A DNA stretch of 64,000 nucleotides from Corynebacterium sp. p3-SID1241 (GTDB taxonomy: Bacteria; Actinomycetota; Actinomycetes; Mycobacteriales; Mycobacteriaceae), in contig JALXWS010000005.1 in assembly GCA_025144025.1 (NCBI GenBank), forward strand, positions 1 to 64,000, read 5' to 3'. The translations under genes were made by a program, and so were the position numbers. Below the pieces are notes generated by a model, which did no database searches, was not told where the DNA came from, and saw nothing but the letters and a program-made list of their open reading frames with translations. This document shows, one piece after another, positions 1 through 8,166 of this stretch (position 1 is its first letter; each line of letters begins with the position of its first letter).

Positions 1-18
1 CCCTCGGGCACGCATGAA

Positions 19-59
19 CCGGCGGTTACCACTGAGGTAATCGCCGGATTTTTCTTTTT
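19..59 (+). terminator. Rho-independent terminator at left edge
   Basis: A 12-bp stem (CCGGCGGTTACC / GGTAATCGCCGG, one G-T wobble) with a 5-nt loop is followed by a T-rich run (ATTTTTCTTTTTC). This is a classic intrinsic terminator for a rightward gene whose body lies left of the window. Confidence 0.8.
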
Positions 60-92
60 CTTGCCTCCTCCCAAGGACTACGATTACCCCAC

Positions 93-809
93 ATGACCAC
101 ACCATTGAATTGGGCGCGCAGCTTCGGCCACTTCCTGGCTTCGCTCGCCCACTCTGCTTGGCGGTCAATTCTCCAGTGGACGCCGCGACGCTGGATAACC
201 ATCATCACTGCTGCCGTTGGGCTTGGGGTACTATTTTACTTTCTCGATATACCGGACATAGCACAGTTGCGTGAGGCTGCCACCCGGTACGGCGCTTGGT
301 TTCCCCTAACTTTCACCCTAGGTTATGTCATATTCACCCAGTTCCCATTGCCGCGCACCATCTGGACAGTATCCGCGGGAATCTTATTTGGCCCCTGGAA
401 AGGCCTTATCCTCTCCTTGGGCGCATTAACTATCTCTGCCGCCTTATCCCTCCTCATCGTGAGGAAACTTCTCGGCGGCTGGATCCGTCCGCACCTCACC
501 CACCCCGCAGTCTTCAAGATAAACGCCCACTTGGAGCGGCGCGGCTGGCTAGCGATCGCCTCTCTCCGGATGGTGGCCGGCGTCCCCTTTAGCCTCCTCA
601 ACTATGTTGCGGCCCTGACTCCCGTGAAGCTGAGCCACTTCACCTTGGCCACCCTTCTCGGTTCCATCCCTACTACAGCCCTGGGCGTGTTCTTCGGCGA
701 TGCGCTCACCGGTCACACTTCCCCCGGAATAGTCATCGCCTTCGTGGCTTTTGCCGCCATTGGTGTGGGCGGGCTCTATATGGATTCGCGCCTGCCCACT
801 CGCCCATGA
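93..809 (+). CDS. TVP38/TMEM64 (SNARE-associated/DedA-like) membrane protein
   Basis: A 238-residue polytopic inner-membrane protein. The central part (about residues 75-200) has the VTT/TVP38 pattern: FPLPRTIWTVSAGILFG, then a glycine-rich helix, then RMVAGVPFSLLNYVAALTPV. The family is thought to move lipids across the membrane or support envelope homeostasis; the exact substrate here is unknown. The N-terminal 40 residues are cytoplasmic and basic, followed by about five or six hydrophobic segments. The ATG has no good Shine-Dalgarno, but a TACGAT box lies 8 nt upstream, so the mRNA may be leaderless. The next gene follows on the same strand after 53 bp. Confidence 0.8.
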   Translation: MTTPLNWARSFGHFLASLAHSAWRSILQWTPRRWITIITAAVGLGVLFYFLDIPDIAQLREAATRYGAWFPLTFTLGYVIFTQFPLPRTIWTVSAGILFGPWKGLILSLGALTISAALSLLIVRKLLGGWIRPHLTHPAVFKINAHLERRGWLAIASLRMVAGVPFSLLNYVAALTPVKLSHFTLATLLGSIPTTALGVFFGDALTGHTSPGIVIAFVAFAAIGVGGLYMDSRLPTRP

Positions 810-862
810 GTCAAGTACGAGCGGTAGACTATTTCTCATTAGGCCCTTAAAGGAGGATTAAC

Positions 863-1441
863 GTGCTTGCTGTTCACGCCCGCTACCGCGGCCGCTCCGT
901 GCGTCGCGCGGAATTAGTCCAGCGTTCCGCATCGGCTCTGTCGACCCTCAATGGGGTTGGCGAATTCCACGTGCTCGGCGTGGAAGATATTTGCGCCGTA
1001 GTGGATTCGGCAACGGCCGTGTGCGACGTGGTCATGGCCCTGCTTGCCGACGGCGACTGGGCCATCGGCATCGGCATTAGCCCCGGCAACCAAAAAGATG
1101 AGGAAGGCGCTCGCCAAGTGGCTACCGCTGCCCTCAAAAGGTCCGCGCGCATGGGGCAGGTTTACGCGAAGCTCAATAAGCGAGGCCGTGCGTCGGAAGC
1201 GAGTGATATCGCCGCTACCTTTGCACTGCTTGGATACGTATTGCACAAGCGCACCATCGAGGGCCGCGAAGCTACTTCACTAGTGCGTGCAGGGCTCAAC
1301 CAAAATGAGGCAGCCGAAGAACTAGGAATTTCTAAACAAGCCATGTCGCAGCGCCTCCAGGCGGCCGGCTGGAGTGCCGAAATGGCAGGATGGCAGCTGG
1401 CGGTAAATCTTATCGAGCGCGCCAACCTTGTCCATCCCTAG
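863..1441 (+). CDS. Corynebacterial protein with C-terminal helix-turn-helix, function unknown
   Basis: A 192-residue protein that I cannot assign to a named family. The N-terminal two thirds look like a compact alpha/beta domain (residues about 1-105, with the run DWAIGIGISPGN). Residues about 146-170 (LNQNEAAEELGISKQAMSQRL) are a convincing helix-turn-helix of the sigma-region-4/MarR-like kind, so DNA binding is inferred. The GTG start is firm: an almost perfect Shine-Dalgarno (AAAGGAGG) sits 6 nt upstream. Its stop overlaps the end of the convergent DUF3097 gene by 4 bp. It could be a small autoregulated transcription factor; no ligand or target is visible. Confidence 0.7.
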   Translation: MLAVHARYRGRSVRRAELVQRSASALSTLNGVGEFHVLGVEDICAVVDSATAVCDVVMALLADGDWAIGIGISPGNQKDEEGARQVATAALKRSARMGQVYAKLNKRGRASEASDIAATFALLGYVLHKRTIEGREATSLVRAGLNQNEAAEELGISKQAMSQRLQAAGWSAEMAGWQLAVNLIERANLVHP

Positions 1442-2277
1442 AGCAGGTCGGACTTGCTCAACTCGGGGGTCGTGACGAAATCCACGAGCCGCTCCACGGC
1501 GCCGATAAGGCTAGAATCCAGATCCCGAAAGGAATGAACGGCGTTATATACATGACGCCACCCGTCCTTGGGATCACTCCAGCCAACACGCCTGCAAATG
1601 CCACTCTTCCAATCCTCGCCGTAAGGTACCTCTGGCCATGCGCGCAGGCCCACCCGCTGAGGTTTTACCGCTGCCCAGATATCAATAAACGGGTGGCCGG
1701 TTACCAAAACGTGCTCTCCTACCGATTCAGTCATTCTGGTTTCCTTGGATCCTTGAACTAGGTGGTCAGCCAGCACCCCGACCCTGCGGCCCGGCCCAGG
1801 CTGAAACTCGGCTAAACGCTCTTCCAAATTATCCAGACCTTCAAGGTATTCCACCACTACCCCTTCCACGCGCAGATCGTGGCCCCACACCTTTTCAACG
1901 ATGGCAGCATCGTGCACGCCTTCGACCCAAATGCGGGAAGGCGCGGCGACCTTTGCCTCGACGTTGTCCACGCGGCGGGAACCGGAGTTGGACTTCCGGG
2001 GAGCTTGCTTTTCGACGTACCTCGTTAGCGTTACCGGCTCGCCTTCCACTAAAAACCCGCCCTTGACCAAATTGAAGACGCGTTCTACCCCATGGCGATC
2101 CTCTAGGCGTACGACCTCACCGAATACGGTTTTGTCCACCCCCACGACAGCACCCACAAAGTCATCGCCACGTACTTCCACTACCATTCCGGGCTCAGCC
2201 GGCACCTCTGGGTATTGCCGCGGTTTAGACCGCGCGTGGCCGGCAAAAATATCTCCGCCATAAGGATCGAAACTCAT
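1438..2277 (-). CDS. DUF3097 family protein
   Basis: A 279-residue protein of a family found in Actinobacteria and annotated only as DUF3097. Visible pieces are an N-terminal beta-rich part (VVEVRGDDFVGAVVG, then VFGEVVRLEDRHGVERVF), a linker, and a C-terminal part with WVEGVHDAAIVEKVWG and HVLVTGHPFIDIWAAVKP that resembles a TOPRIM-like fold (glutamate after the first strand, DHLV and GHPF patterns later). Nucleic-acid related activity is therefore only a guess. The ATG start has a TAGACT box 8 nt upstream and no Shine-Dalgarno, so it is probably leaderless. It diverges from the gene at 2311. Confidence 0.75.
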   Translation of the reverse strand: MSFDPYGGDIFAGHARSKPRQYPEVPAEPGMVVEVRGDDFVGAVVGVDKTVFGEVVRLEDRHGVERVFNLVKGGFLVEGEPVTLTRYVEKQAPRKSNSGSRRVDNVEAKVAAPSRIWVEGVHDAAIVEKVWGHDLRVEGVVVEYLEGLDNLEERLAEFQPGPGRRVGVLADHLVQGSKETRMTESVGEHVLVTGHPFIDIWAAVKPQRVGLRAWPEVPYGEDWKSGICRRVGWSDPKDGWRHVYNAVHSFRDLDSSLIGAVERLVDFVTTPELSKSDLL

Positions 2278-2285
2278 GGCCCGAT

Positions 2286-2302
2286 AGTCTATCTACTAGA
2301 CT
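2286..2302. promoter_or_regulatory. Back-to-back divergent -10 boxes (AGTCTA-N5-TAGACT)
   Basis: The 33-bp gap between the two divergent start codons holds TAGACT reading left (2286-2291) and TAGACT reading right (2297-2302), each 8 nt from its start codon. Neither gene has a Shine-Dalgarno. The two boxes form an inverted repeat with a 5-bp centre. Both transcripts would begin at or next to the start codon. Confidence 0.55.
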
Positions 2303-2310
2303 GGCTCGCC

Positions 2311-3084
2311 ATGGATATGCGCGCCGAAGTATGGTCACCTTTGCAAAACACTGCCGTCTGGCTCGGATCCTGGCTGTGGGGACACGAGACCACCGATGAC
2401 TTGCTAGATGCGTTGACTGAACTAGGCGGACGCCCGGAGTGCTTGGACGAATCCCCCTTCGTAGATTTGCTCTCGCTGCTACGCACCGAGACCGGCGATC
2501 TCACCGCCGAGCGCGGGGTACGAGCAGAACCCATCCTGCGCCTAGTGCTTTCCGGACCCGGCGAGCCACCAGCCTTACCCGCAGGCTCAGATTCCTATCG
2601 CGCGGCCACACAAAGTTCCACTGGAGCAATCATAGTGTGCACCAACAATCCCTTGCGGCACTTAGTCCTCATCCCCCACATTCTCCACAGCCATACAGCG
2701 TGGCAGGTGGTCGTCGAAAAGCAGCCGCTTCCAGCACCCGCATGGCTCAGCCCCGGAGAGGCTGACGCACTCTTAGCGCAAGCCACAAATGACTCTGCAG
2801 ACATTATTGCCCCAACCGGATATAGCACAGAAGCGCTACCGAACCCCAGACTTACGGTGGGGACTCTCAGCGACTTCTATGACACGCCGGGCCTCCCCCG
2901 GTCTACGCCTGCCCGGGCAGCAAAGCTCTTTGCCCGCGCAGACCGAGTGGCAGCAATTATCGAAACCGTCACGGATCGAATCAATGACCACAGTCTAGAT
3001 CCGCAACTGCTCCGACTCTCGCGCCACATCCGGCAGGCTCGCATGACGGGTGTGTCCTATACCCTTGGAGAATTCGCGCGTTAG
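2311..3084 (+). CDS. Conserved hypothetical protein (Corynebacterium)
   Basis: A 257-residue soluble protein of unknown function. The frame is open further left, but that would run back into the divergent gene. The ATG at 2311 (or the one at 2317) fits the TAGACT box 8 nt upstream. The sequence shows an N-terminal acidic helical region, a central hydrophobic strand ([19 protein letters not shown]) and a helical C-terminus rich in Arg and Ala. I see no catalytic motif. The stop codon overlaps the end of the convergent ferrochelatase gene by 4 bp, leaving no room for a terminator. Confidence 0.65.
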   Translation: MDMRAEVWSPLQNTAVWLGSWLWGHETTDDLLDALTELGGRPECLDESPFVDLLSLLRTETGDLTAERGVRAEPILRLVLSGPGEPPALPAGSDSYRAATQSSTGAIIVCTNNPLRHLVLIPHILHSHTAWQVVVEKQPLPAPAWLSPGEADALLAQATNDSADIIAPTGYSTEALPNPRLTVGTLSDFYDTPGLPRSTPARAAKLFARADRVAAIIETVTDRINDHSLDPQLLRLSRHIRQARMTGVSYTLGEFAR

Positions 3085-4154
3085 CGACTCCAAATATCGC
3101 AGCACTCCGCCGCGCATGGAGCGCCGTTGACAGTGCACCCTTGGACTGTGACATTGCCCCTAGTTTCCCATTCGCTACCCTTCTCGAGTTCTTCCACTAG
3201 GTCAACTACCATCTCCGCAAAACGTGGCGTCGGACCTACGGTTCGGGTGCGTAGGACCTTTACCCCCAATTCTTCAGCGGCCTTCTGCAGCTCGGAATCT
3301 AGATCCCAGATGACTTCCATATGATCAGAAATGAAGCCAATCGGACAGACGACGACGGTATCGACGCCTTCATTGCGATTGAGTGCCGTAGTGTGGTTAA
3401 CGATGTCCGGCTCGAGCCACGGGGTTCGTGGGTTGCCAGAACGCGACTGCCACACCAGATCGTAGTGTGAAATTCCTGCCTGCTCCGCTACCAAACGCGC
3501 TGCTTCCGCCACTTGGCGGGAATATAGATTTTTATCGCCAGCTACACCTCCCGCATTGTCGTGGGCAACAGGCACCGAGTGGGCGGTAAAAAGAAGGCGG
3601 GTGGTGTCCAACTTATTCGCAGGTACCTGGTCCCAGATCTCACTTACCGCCGTGGCCATTTCGCCTACGAACTTGGGGTGGTCAAAGAATTGGCGAATCT
3701 TTGTGAACTCGATTTCGGGAAGACCTTGGCTCTCTAGATGATCGCGCATCTTCTTAATGTCCTCATCATATTGCCGGCAGGCAGAGTATCCGCCCCACGC
3801 GGAGGTAGCAAAAACAGCTACGCGGCGCACGCCGTCCTTGGCCATTTGTTCTGCAGTTTCGCTGGTAAAGGGGCGCCAATTCCGATTTCCAAAGTAGATC
3901 GGTAGATTATGTCCGCGTTTTTCCAGCTCGCCACTGACATGATCGATAATCTCGCGATTGAGTGCATTGAGCGGACTTACGCCTCCAAAGTGATAATAAT
4001 GCTCCCCAACTACCTCAAGGCGTTCACGCGGAATGCCTCTCCCGCGGGTGACGTTCTCCAAAAAAGGAACGACCTCCTCGTTTCCTTCCGGGCCACCGAA
4101 AGAAAGAACCAGGAGGGCGTCAAAGTTTTGGGCATTCTGTTGTGCGTCAGTCAT
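3081..4154 (-). CDS. hemH: Ferrochelatase (coproporphyrin ferrochelatase type)
   Basis: A 357-residue enzyme inserting ferrous iron into the porphyrin. In Actinobacteria the substrate is normally coproporphyrin III (CpfC naming). Family landmarks include LSFGGPEG near the N-terminus, [10 protein letters not shown], the active-site stretch [14 protein letters not shown] and [19 protein letters not shown]. The C-terminus carries four cysteines (residues about 340, 347, 351, 352), matching the Cys cluster that binds a [2Fe-2S] centre in many actinobacterial ferrochelatases. The ATG has no Shine-Dalgarno, but TATTGT lies 7 nt upstream, so a leaderless transcript is likely. It lies downstream of the NlpC/P60 gene with a 31-bp gap. 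Confidence 0.95.
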   Translation of the reverse strand: MTDAQQNAQNFDALLVLSFGGPEGNEEVVPFLENVTRGRGIPRERLEVVGEHYYHFGGVSPLNALNREIIDHVSGELEKRGHNLPIYFGNRNWRPFTSETAEQMAKDGVRRVAVFATSAWGGYSACRQYDEDIKKMRDHLESQGLPEIEFTKIRQFFDHPKFVGEMATAVSEIWDQVPANKLDTTRLLFTAHSVPVAHDNAGGVAGDKNLYSRQVAEAARLVAEQAGISHYDLVWQSRSGNPRTPWLEPDIVNHTTALNRNEGVDTVVVCPIGFISDHMEVIWDLDSELQKAAEELGVKVLRTRTVGPTPRFAEMVVDLVEELEKGSEWETRGNVTVQGCTVNGAPCAAECCDIWSR

Positions 4155-4185
4155 ACCCTAAACAATACCAACCAAAAGTTGGAGC

Positions 4186-5640
4186 TTAGAGAAGGCGCAC
4201 CACATCTGGAGTAGCGCCGCCCCACCGAACTGGAACTACCGAAACAGTCTGACCAGACTGCGGCGCTTCAATCATCTGACCGTTGCCAAGATAAATAGCT
4301 ACGTGCTGGTTGCCACCAGGTCCATAGAAGATCAGGTCACCGCGCTGCACATTATCGCGGGATACCTTCTTACCCTGCTGATACTGCGCACCAGTGTAGT
4401 GAGGTAGATCCAAACCAGCGGCTGCATAGGCATACTTAACCAGGCCGGAGCAATCAAAGCCCGACTGACTAAAGTCACCGAAGGAGTCGGCCACCCCACC
4501 ATCGCGCAGGCCGCCGGTAGGTCCGTTATTATCGCCGCCACCCCAGACATATGGAACGCCTACTTGGGACTCAGCACGCGAAATTACTGCCTCAATCTGG
4601 GCATCACGGCCCGCGTCTGCTCCCGTGGTGGACTCATCAGATTCGCTTAACTCATCCGCCTCAGGGGCATCAGCGCTAGCCGCCGGTGCGGTATTCGGGC
4701 TGCCAAGCCCGAGTAAATCAGACGATCCCTGCATAAGGGTGCGCACGTCATCTTCATCCACTGCCGCTGCTATATCATTCGCAATTCCGAGCGCATCGTT
4801 TACAGAGGAGCCGGTTCCAAAATCAACGGTTTGGAAAGTCGGAGAAACCCCCTTGTTGAGAGCGTTTCCAAAGTCTGCTTCCGGGGCAGTCTGGTCTTGT
4901 TCGGGTGCTTCTGAGGCAACTGGATCCTCTGCACCATTTGGCATTGATGGCACCGGCTGGGAGCCCTCCCCAATAACCTCATCGGTAAAGCCCTCAGACT
5001 TGTTATTTTTAGTCAAGGTTTCAGGGTTGACGCGCAAATTCTTTTCAAGGTTTCCATTATCTAGCCCCTGATCTTGATTCAGGCCGGTGTCAAGAGTGTC
5101 CTGCTCGCCCAATTCCATATTGTGCCCACTTGCGTCTTGGGACGCACTCTCTTGCTGACGAGCAAAAGTAGCTTCTGCAAAACGCTGCGTAGCGTTTAAG
5201 CGTGCTTCATTTTGAGCCAGATTTCGGCGCTCTTGCACAACTCGGCCCTCAGCAGCCTGCTTCTCTTCGTGCGCTTGTTGCAGCTCGGTCTCCAGGGCGA
5301 CAACATGCTCATTGCTTGTATCGTTTTCCTCGCTCACCTGTGCCAACTCGGCCTTGATCTGAGCAATGCGTTCTTCAGCCGCAGCGGCATCTGACTCAGC
5401 GCGATCCAACTCGGCACGGACTGTTTCTACAGCACCGTGCAATGAATCGGCGTTGGTTATCGCACGCTCAATCGTGGTGTGGTCTGATTCCTGGGTTTTG
5501 ACAGTGTCTGGGGTTTGTACTGGCGCTTCATCAGCCCCGGCTGGGGCAACAGTAGAAAGCGTTGAAATGGCTGCGGTACCTGCTACTGCAGCGATAAAGG
5601 CGCGAACATGTCGAATGCGCGGAAGGCGAATGGTGGCCAC
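4186..5640 (-). CDS. Secreted NlpC/P60 peptidoglycan hydrolase with coiled coil (RipA/RipC type)
   Basis: A secreted D,L-endopeptidase that cuts peptidoglycan stem peptides, probably for daughter-cell separation. The protein (484 aa) has a signal peptide (RLPRIRHVRAFIAAVAG, then small residues, cleavage near APAGADEA), a long coiled coil (about residues 45-170), a low-complexity acidic linker and a C-terminal NlpC/P60 domain. Catalytic Cys is in DCSGLV (about 397), His in QHVAIYLG (about 446), and the third polar residue is in IEAP (about 458). The GTG at 5640 is chosen because AGGAG lies 7 nt upstream; an ATG 27 nt further up lacks this. Gene order (Rv1476-like gene and acn nearby) matches the mycobacterial ripA region, but only one hydrolase is present here. 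Confidence 0.9.
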   Translation of the reverse strand: MATIRLPRIRHVRAFIAAVAGTAAISTLSTVAPAGADEAPVQTPDTVKTQESDHTTIERAITNADSLHGAVETVRAELDRAESDAAAAEERIAQIKAELAQVSEENDTSNEHVVALETELQQAHEEKQAAEGRVVQERRNLAQNEARLNATQRFAEATFARQQESASQDASGHNMELGEQDTLDTGLNQDQGLDNGNLEKNLRVNPETLTKNNKSEGFTDEVIGEGSQPVPSMPNGAEDPVASEAPEQDQTAPEADFGNALNKGVSPTFQTVDFGTGSSVNDALGIANDIAAAVDEDDVRTLMQGSSDLLGLGSPNTAPAASADAPEADELSESDESTTGADAGRDAQIEAVISRAESQVGVPYVWGGGDNNGPTGGLRDGGVADSFGDFSQSGFDCSGLVKYAYAAAGLDLPHYTGAQYQQGKKVSRDNVQRGDLIFYGPGGNQHVAIYLGNGQMIEAPQSGQTVSVVPVRWGGATPDVVRLL

Positions 5641-7380
5641 TGAAATACTCCTAGATTGAACCCACACATTTCCGCTGAGGAGCTATCCGTACCGGCATCT
5701 GGGCATAGGAATGCCCGAGGGGCCCGCCTGCATATTTCGCACAAACACAAGCGTAATCGCATATCTTGCAGTGCAAGCTAGAAAAGAGTTTCACAAAGAT
5801 AGATCAAGGTACGCGAAACTAACCCCTAGCGACTGCGAGTGCTAAAGCGGTAAATGGATATGTAATGCCACAACTGGCTGAGGCCTCACTCTAGGCGTGC
5901 TCTGTCGGTGGGCTATTGAGCACCCGATGGTTCTGTTATGGCCCGCTTAAAGTGCCTACGCTGAGCCCGGAGCTCAGCTAGCATTCTGCAACCGCGGCTG
6001 TTTCTCTACAACAGCAATACCCGGATGCACACGTGCTCGGCCAGCTAGGACGATTAAAGGTCTCTACTTGCCGGCCCCGGCTTAGTAGGCCGTTAATGGT
6101 CTACAGGCACTCTCGGCTCGAACCACAATTTCCCATGACTGCGAAGCCCACCAATTCATTGACAGTCTTCGAGGCACACAAACCAGGATTTATGAGCAAC
6201 CCCAATTCCGTAAAACCCCGAATGCGTCTTCGTTGCACTGAGCGCCGTGAGAACTGCCCTATGGGTTCTGGCGGATCTCGCCGCGGCGCCGACAGGGATT
6301 TGCCAAATGGTCTAGCCATACAGCAATACCATGCCGCCGAGGGCAAGTTGCCACAAACCATGAACAGGCCACACGAAGCTGGCCTTTGCGGAGTGATTAG
6401 GTGTTCTTTGATCCCGGTCCCTATGGACATCTCCGCGCGCACCTTGTACATGGTAGCGAGCAGCAAGCTCGGCCCTGAAAGATGCACACCGAAATTTCCA
6501 CACGGCGAGGTTCTAAAGAACCCGTCTCACCTCATAAACGGAAGGTGGGTTGATGTGTAATTTTTTCGAACATTGCAATCGCTCAAGTTATTTGCTTGCG
6601 CCCCCCTACTAACTTTCGAGGAGGACCAGGTTCATTGACTCCCAAGAACCGCCACTCGATTATCCATCCTTCGCTCGAGGCGTGCTTCCCCACATACCCG
6701 TGCGAGTGTTCTCGTGACTGTCAAGGCTAAGCCCATGAACTCAGAAAGCAAGAAATGTCTCCTGAGGCGACAACCGAACCATACGTCACGACACGCCCAT
6801 TTCGCACAATTTTCCCCTAATTCCCGCGAGTCAAGTTAATTCACATGACGCAACATGCGCATCTAACCTGCAATGATTTTGTTACCGTCCCGTTATTGTG
6901 ATGTTAATCACCCTCACACGAGCCAAACCCCCGCTCCCGTTTGCGCTCTGGAGGCGGAACGGGACGGAATGAACCACTCCCCCACCGAGAGTCAACCACT
7001 AAGGCTTTATTTTACCCCTCCCCTCCCCTGTGTGACCCAGTATCCAACGGGGTCGACGCCCAATCCTCGAATGTAAAGCACCGAGTCCCTAAGACGGGTT
7101 CCCACACCTTTAACCGACCCATACTGGAGCGCGATTGATTGTTTAAAGAAGTCCGCGCGCCATTCAAGCACAGCCAACCTAAGACCATATGGCCGCGACA
7201 TGGCGACGAGTTTCTGACCAATTCGGAAAATTTTTTTTCGAACAAAAGTAACGTTCCAACGATGACTTATCTTCAACTAATTAAGAACCGGGGACGCTTC
7301 GCCCCGCCTGAGAGCCGCCCTGCCCTAAAGCCGGGCCGCCATCTTTCACTCCTCCTGCACCCCCTTGTAGGTGCCCGAAT
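5641..7380. other. About 1.7 kb with no convincing gene
   Basis: This gap separates the NlpC/P60 gene from the Rv1476-like gene, both leftward. The open frames here (the longest about 175 codons at 6033-6560) overlap one another on both strands, lack Shine-Dalgarno sequences and read as biased, non-globular protein. The first 150 bp left of 5800 probably contain the promoter and leader of the hydrolase, with a 6-bp hairpin (GGGCAT/ATGCCC, 5701-5716). A leftward reading of 6100-6500 has a short hydrophobic run (LWQLALGGMVLLYG) followed by a stop, which could be a relic of a membrane-protein gene. A Crp/GlxR-like palindrome lies at 6897-6912. Confidence 0.6.
6897..6912. promoter_or_regulatory. 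GlxR/Crp-like palindrome TGTGATGTTAATCACC
   Basis: The corynebacterial GlxR (Crp-family) consensus is TGTGANNTANNTCACA. This site has both TGTGA and TCAC arms with the right 6-bp spacing, differing at the last base and at one centre base. No start codon sits in the usual distance on either side, so its target is unclear. Confidence 0.35.
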
Positions 7381-7899
7381 TTATCGGCGCACGGCGGCCC
7401 AATAGGAACTGACAAAGATAATAGCGGCAATTAAAGTGACCGAACCGACTGTTGCGCTTACCGGGAAGCTGATTTGGTCTAGCCCCGCGTAGTACTGATT
7501 CAAAAGCTCATTTTGCGCCAGTCCGGGTGCTAGATGGGACTGGACAGCCTCAATGTCTGCACGACTATATGTGTCACTCACAGAAGAGACGTATTGCGGA
7601 GTTTGCACGACAACCGTATCTAGCCCTGTAGCATCCTGAAGTTCCTGAGCTATGTCCCGAACATCGGGAGCTCGGTTTGCAGCTACATCAACAACCGCGA
7701 TCCCATCTCCATCCTTTAATCCTTTTGCCACATCAGCATTAAGATCAACATCTTGCCCGTGGATTGGGTTCGTGTATGCCACACCGTCTTCGTGGAGTTG
7801 CTGTGCCAAGTCCGTAATATCTACCCCTGCGGGAATCACGTGCGTCCCTTCCTTACTTATAGGGCTAGTGAACCTTGTCTCCCCCAAGATACGAGCCAT
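7381..7899 (-). CDS. Rv1476-like membrane protein (DUF6676 type)
   Basis: A protein of about 172 residues with a soluble N-terminal part (IPAGVDITDLAQQLHEDGVAY, then an alpha/beta fold ending near VVVQTPQYVSSVSDTYSR) and one C-terminal transmembrane helix (VGSVTLIAAIIFVSSYWAAV). The same kind of gene sits between acn and ripA in mycobacteria, and this placement is the main basis for the name. Function is unknown; it may accompany the peptidoglycan hydrolase. The start is uncertain: ATG at 7899, GTG at 7902 and TTG at 7920 are all in frame. GAGGG at 7914-7918 is 11 nt before the GTG. It diverges from acn, with the AcnR operator in between. Confidence 0.75.
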   Translation of the reverse strand: MARILGETRFTSPISKEGTHVIPAGVDITDLAQQLHEDGVAYTNPIHGQDVDLNADVAKGLKDGDGIAVVDVAANRAPDVRDIAQELQDATGLDTVVVQTPQYVSSVSDTYSRADIEAVQSHLAPGLAQNELLNQYYAGLDQISFPVSATVGSVTLIAAIIFVSSYWAAVRR

Positions 7900-7948
7900 C
7901 ACTCGACGTTCAGCCCTCAACTCGCCGGTCTTTGAGAAAAGGTGAAAA

Positions 7949-7964
7949 CAGAACGCTTGTACTG
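7949..7964 (+). promoter_or_regulatory. AcnR operator upstream of acn
   Basis: CAGAACGCTTGTACTG matches the published AcnR consensus CAGNACnnncGTACTG at all fixed capital positions; only the weakly conserved lower-case c differs (T here). It ends two bases before a TACAAT -10 box, so bound AcnR would block RNA polymerase at acn. The acnR gene itself lies downstream of acn. Confidence 0.85.
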
Positions 7965-7965
7965 T

Positions 7966-7971
7966 TACAAT
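7966..7971 (+). promoter_or_regulatory. acn promoter -10 box TACAAT
   Basis: TACAAT lies immediately right of the AcnR operator. The -35 region 17 bp upstream (TGAAAA) is weak, as is common in corynebacteria. This predicts a 5' leader of roughly 190 nt before the acn start codon. Confidence 0.6.
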
Positions 7972-8166
7972 GGCAGCGACCGAAGGTTTTAGCCTCTACA
8001 ATATCTAGGTGAACCATCGCGTTCTTTGTCGCCTTCAGCACAGCGGGCCCCATGGCCGCGTCAGATCACATTGATAGTCTGAAGCGCATCGCACTCCCCC
8101 GAAGTGCTGCAGGGCGGCGATTAACAAACAGAACACACTGTTTATCAACAAGGAATGGAGCTCCCT

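Noticed and set aside
6033..6560. A 175-codon frame in the gene-poor region
   Set aside because: No Shine-Dalgarno or -10 before it, odd composition, no globular pattern, and overlapping open frames on the other strand. Kept only as part of the region note.
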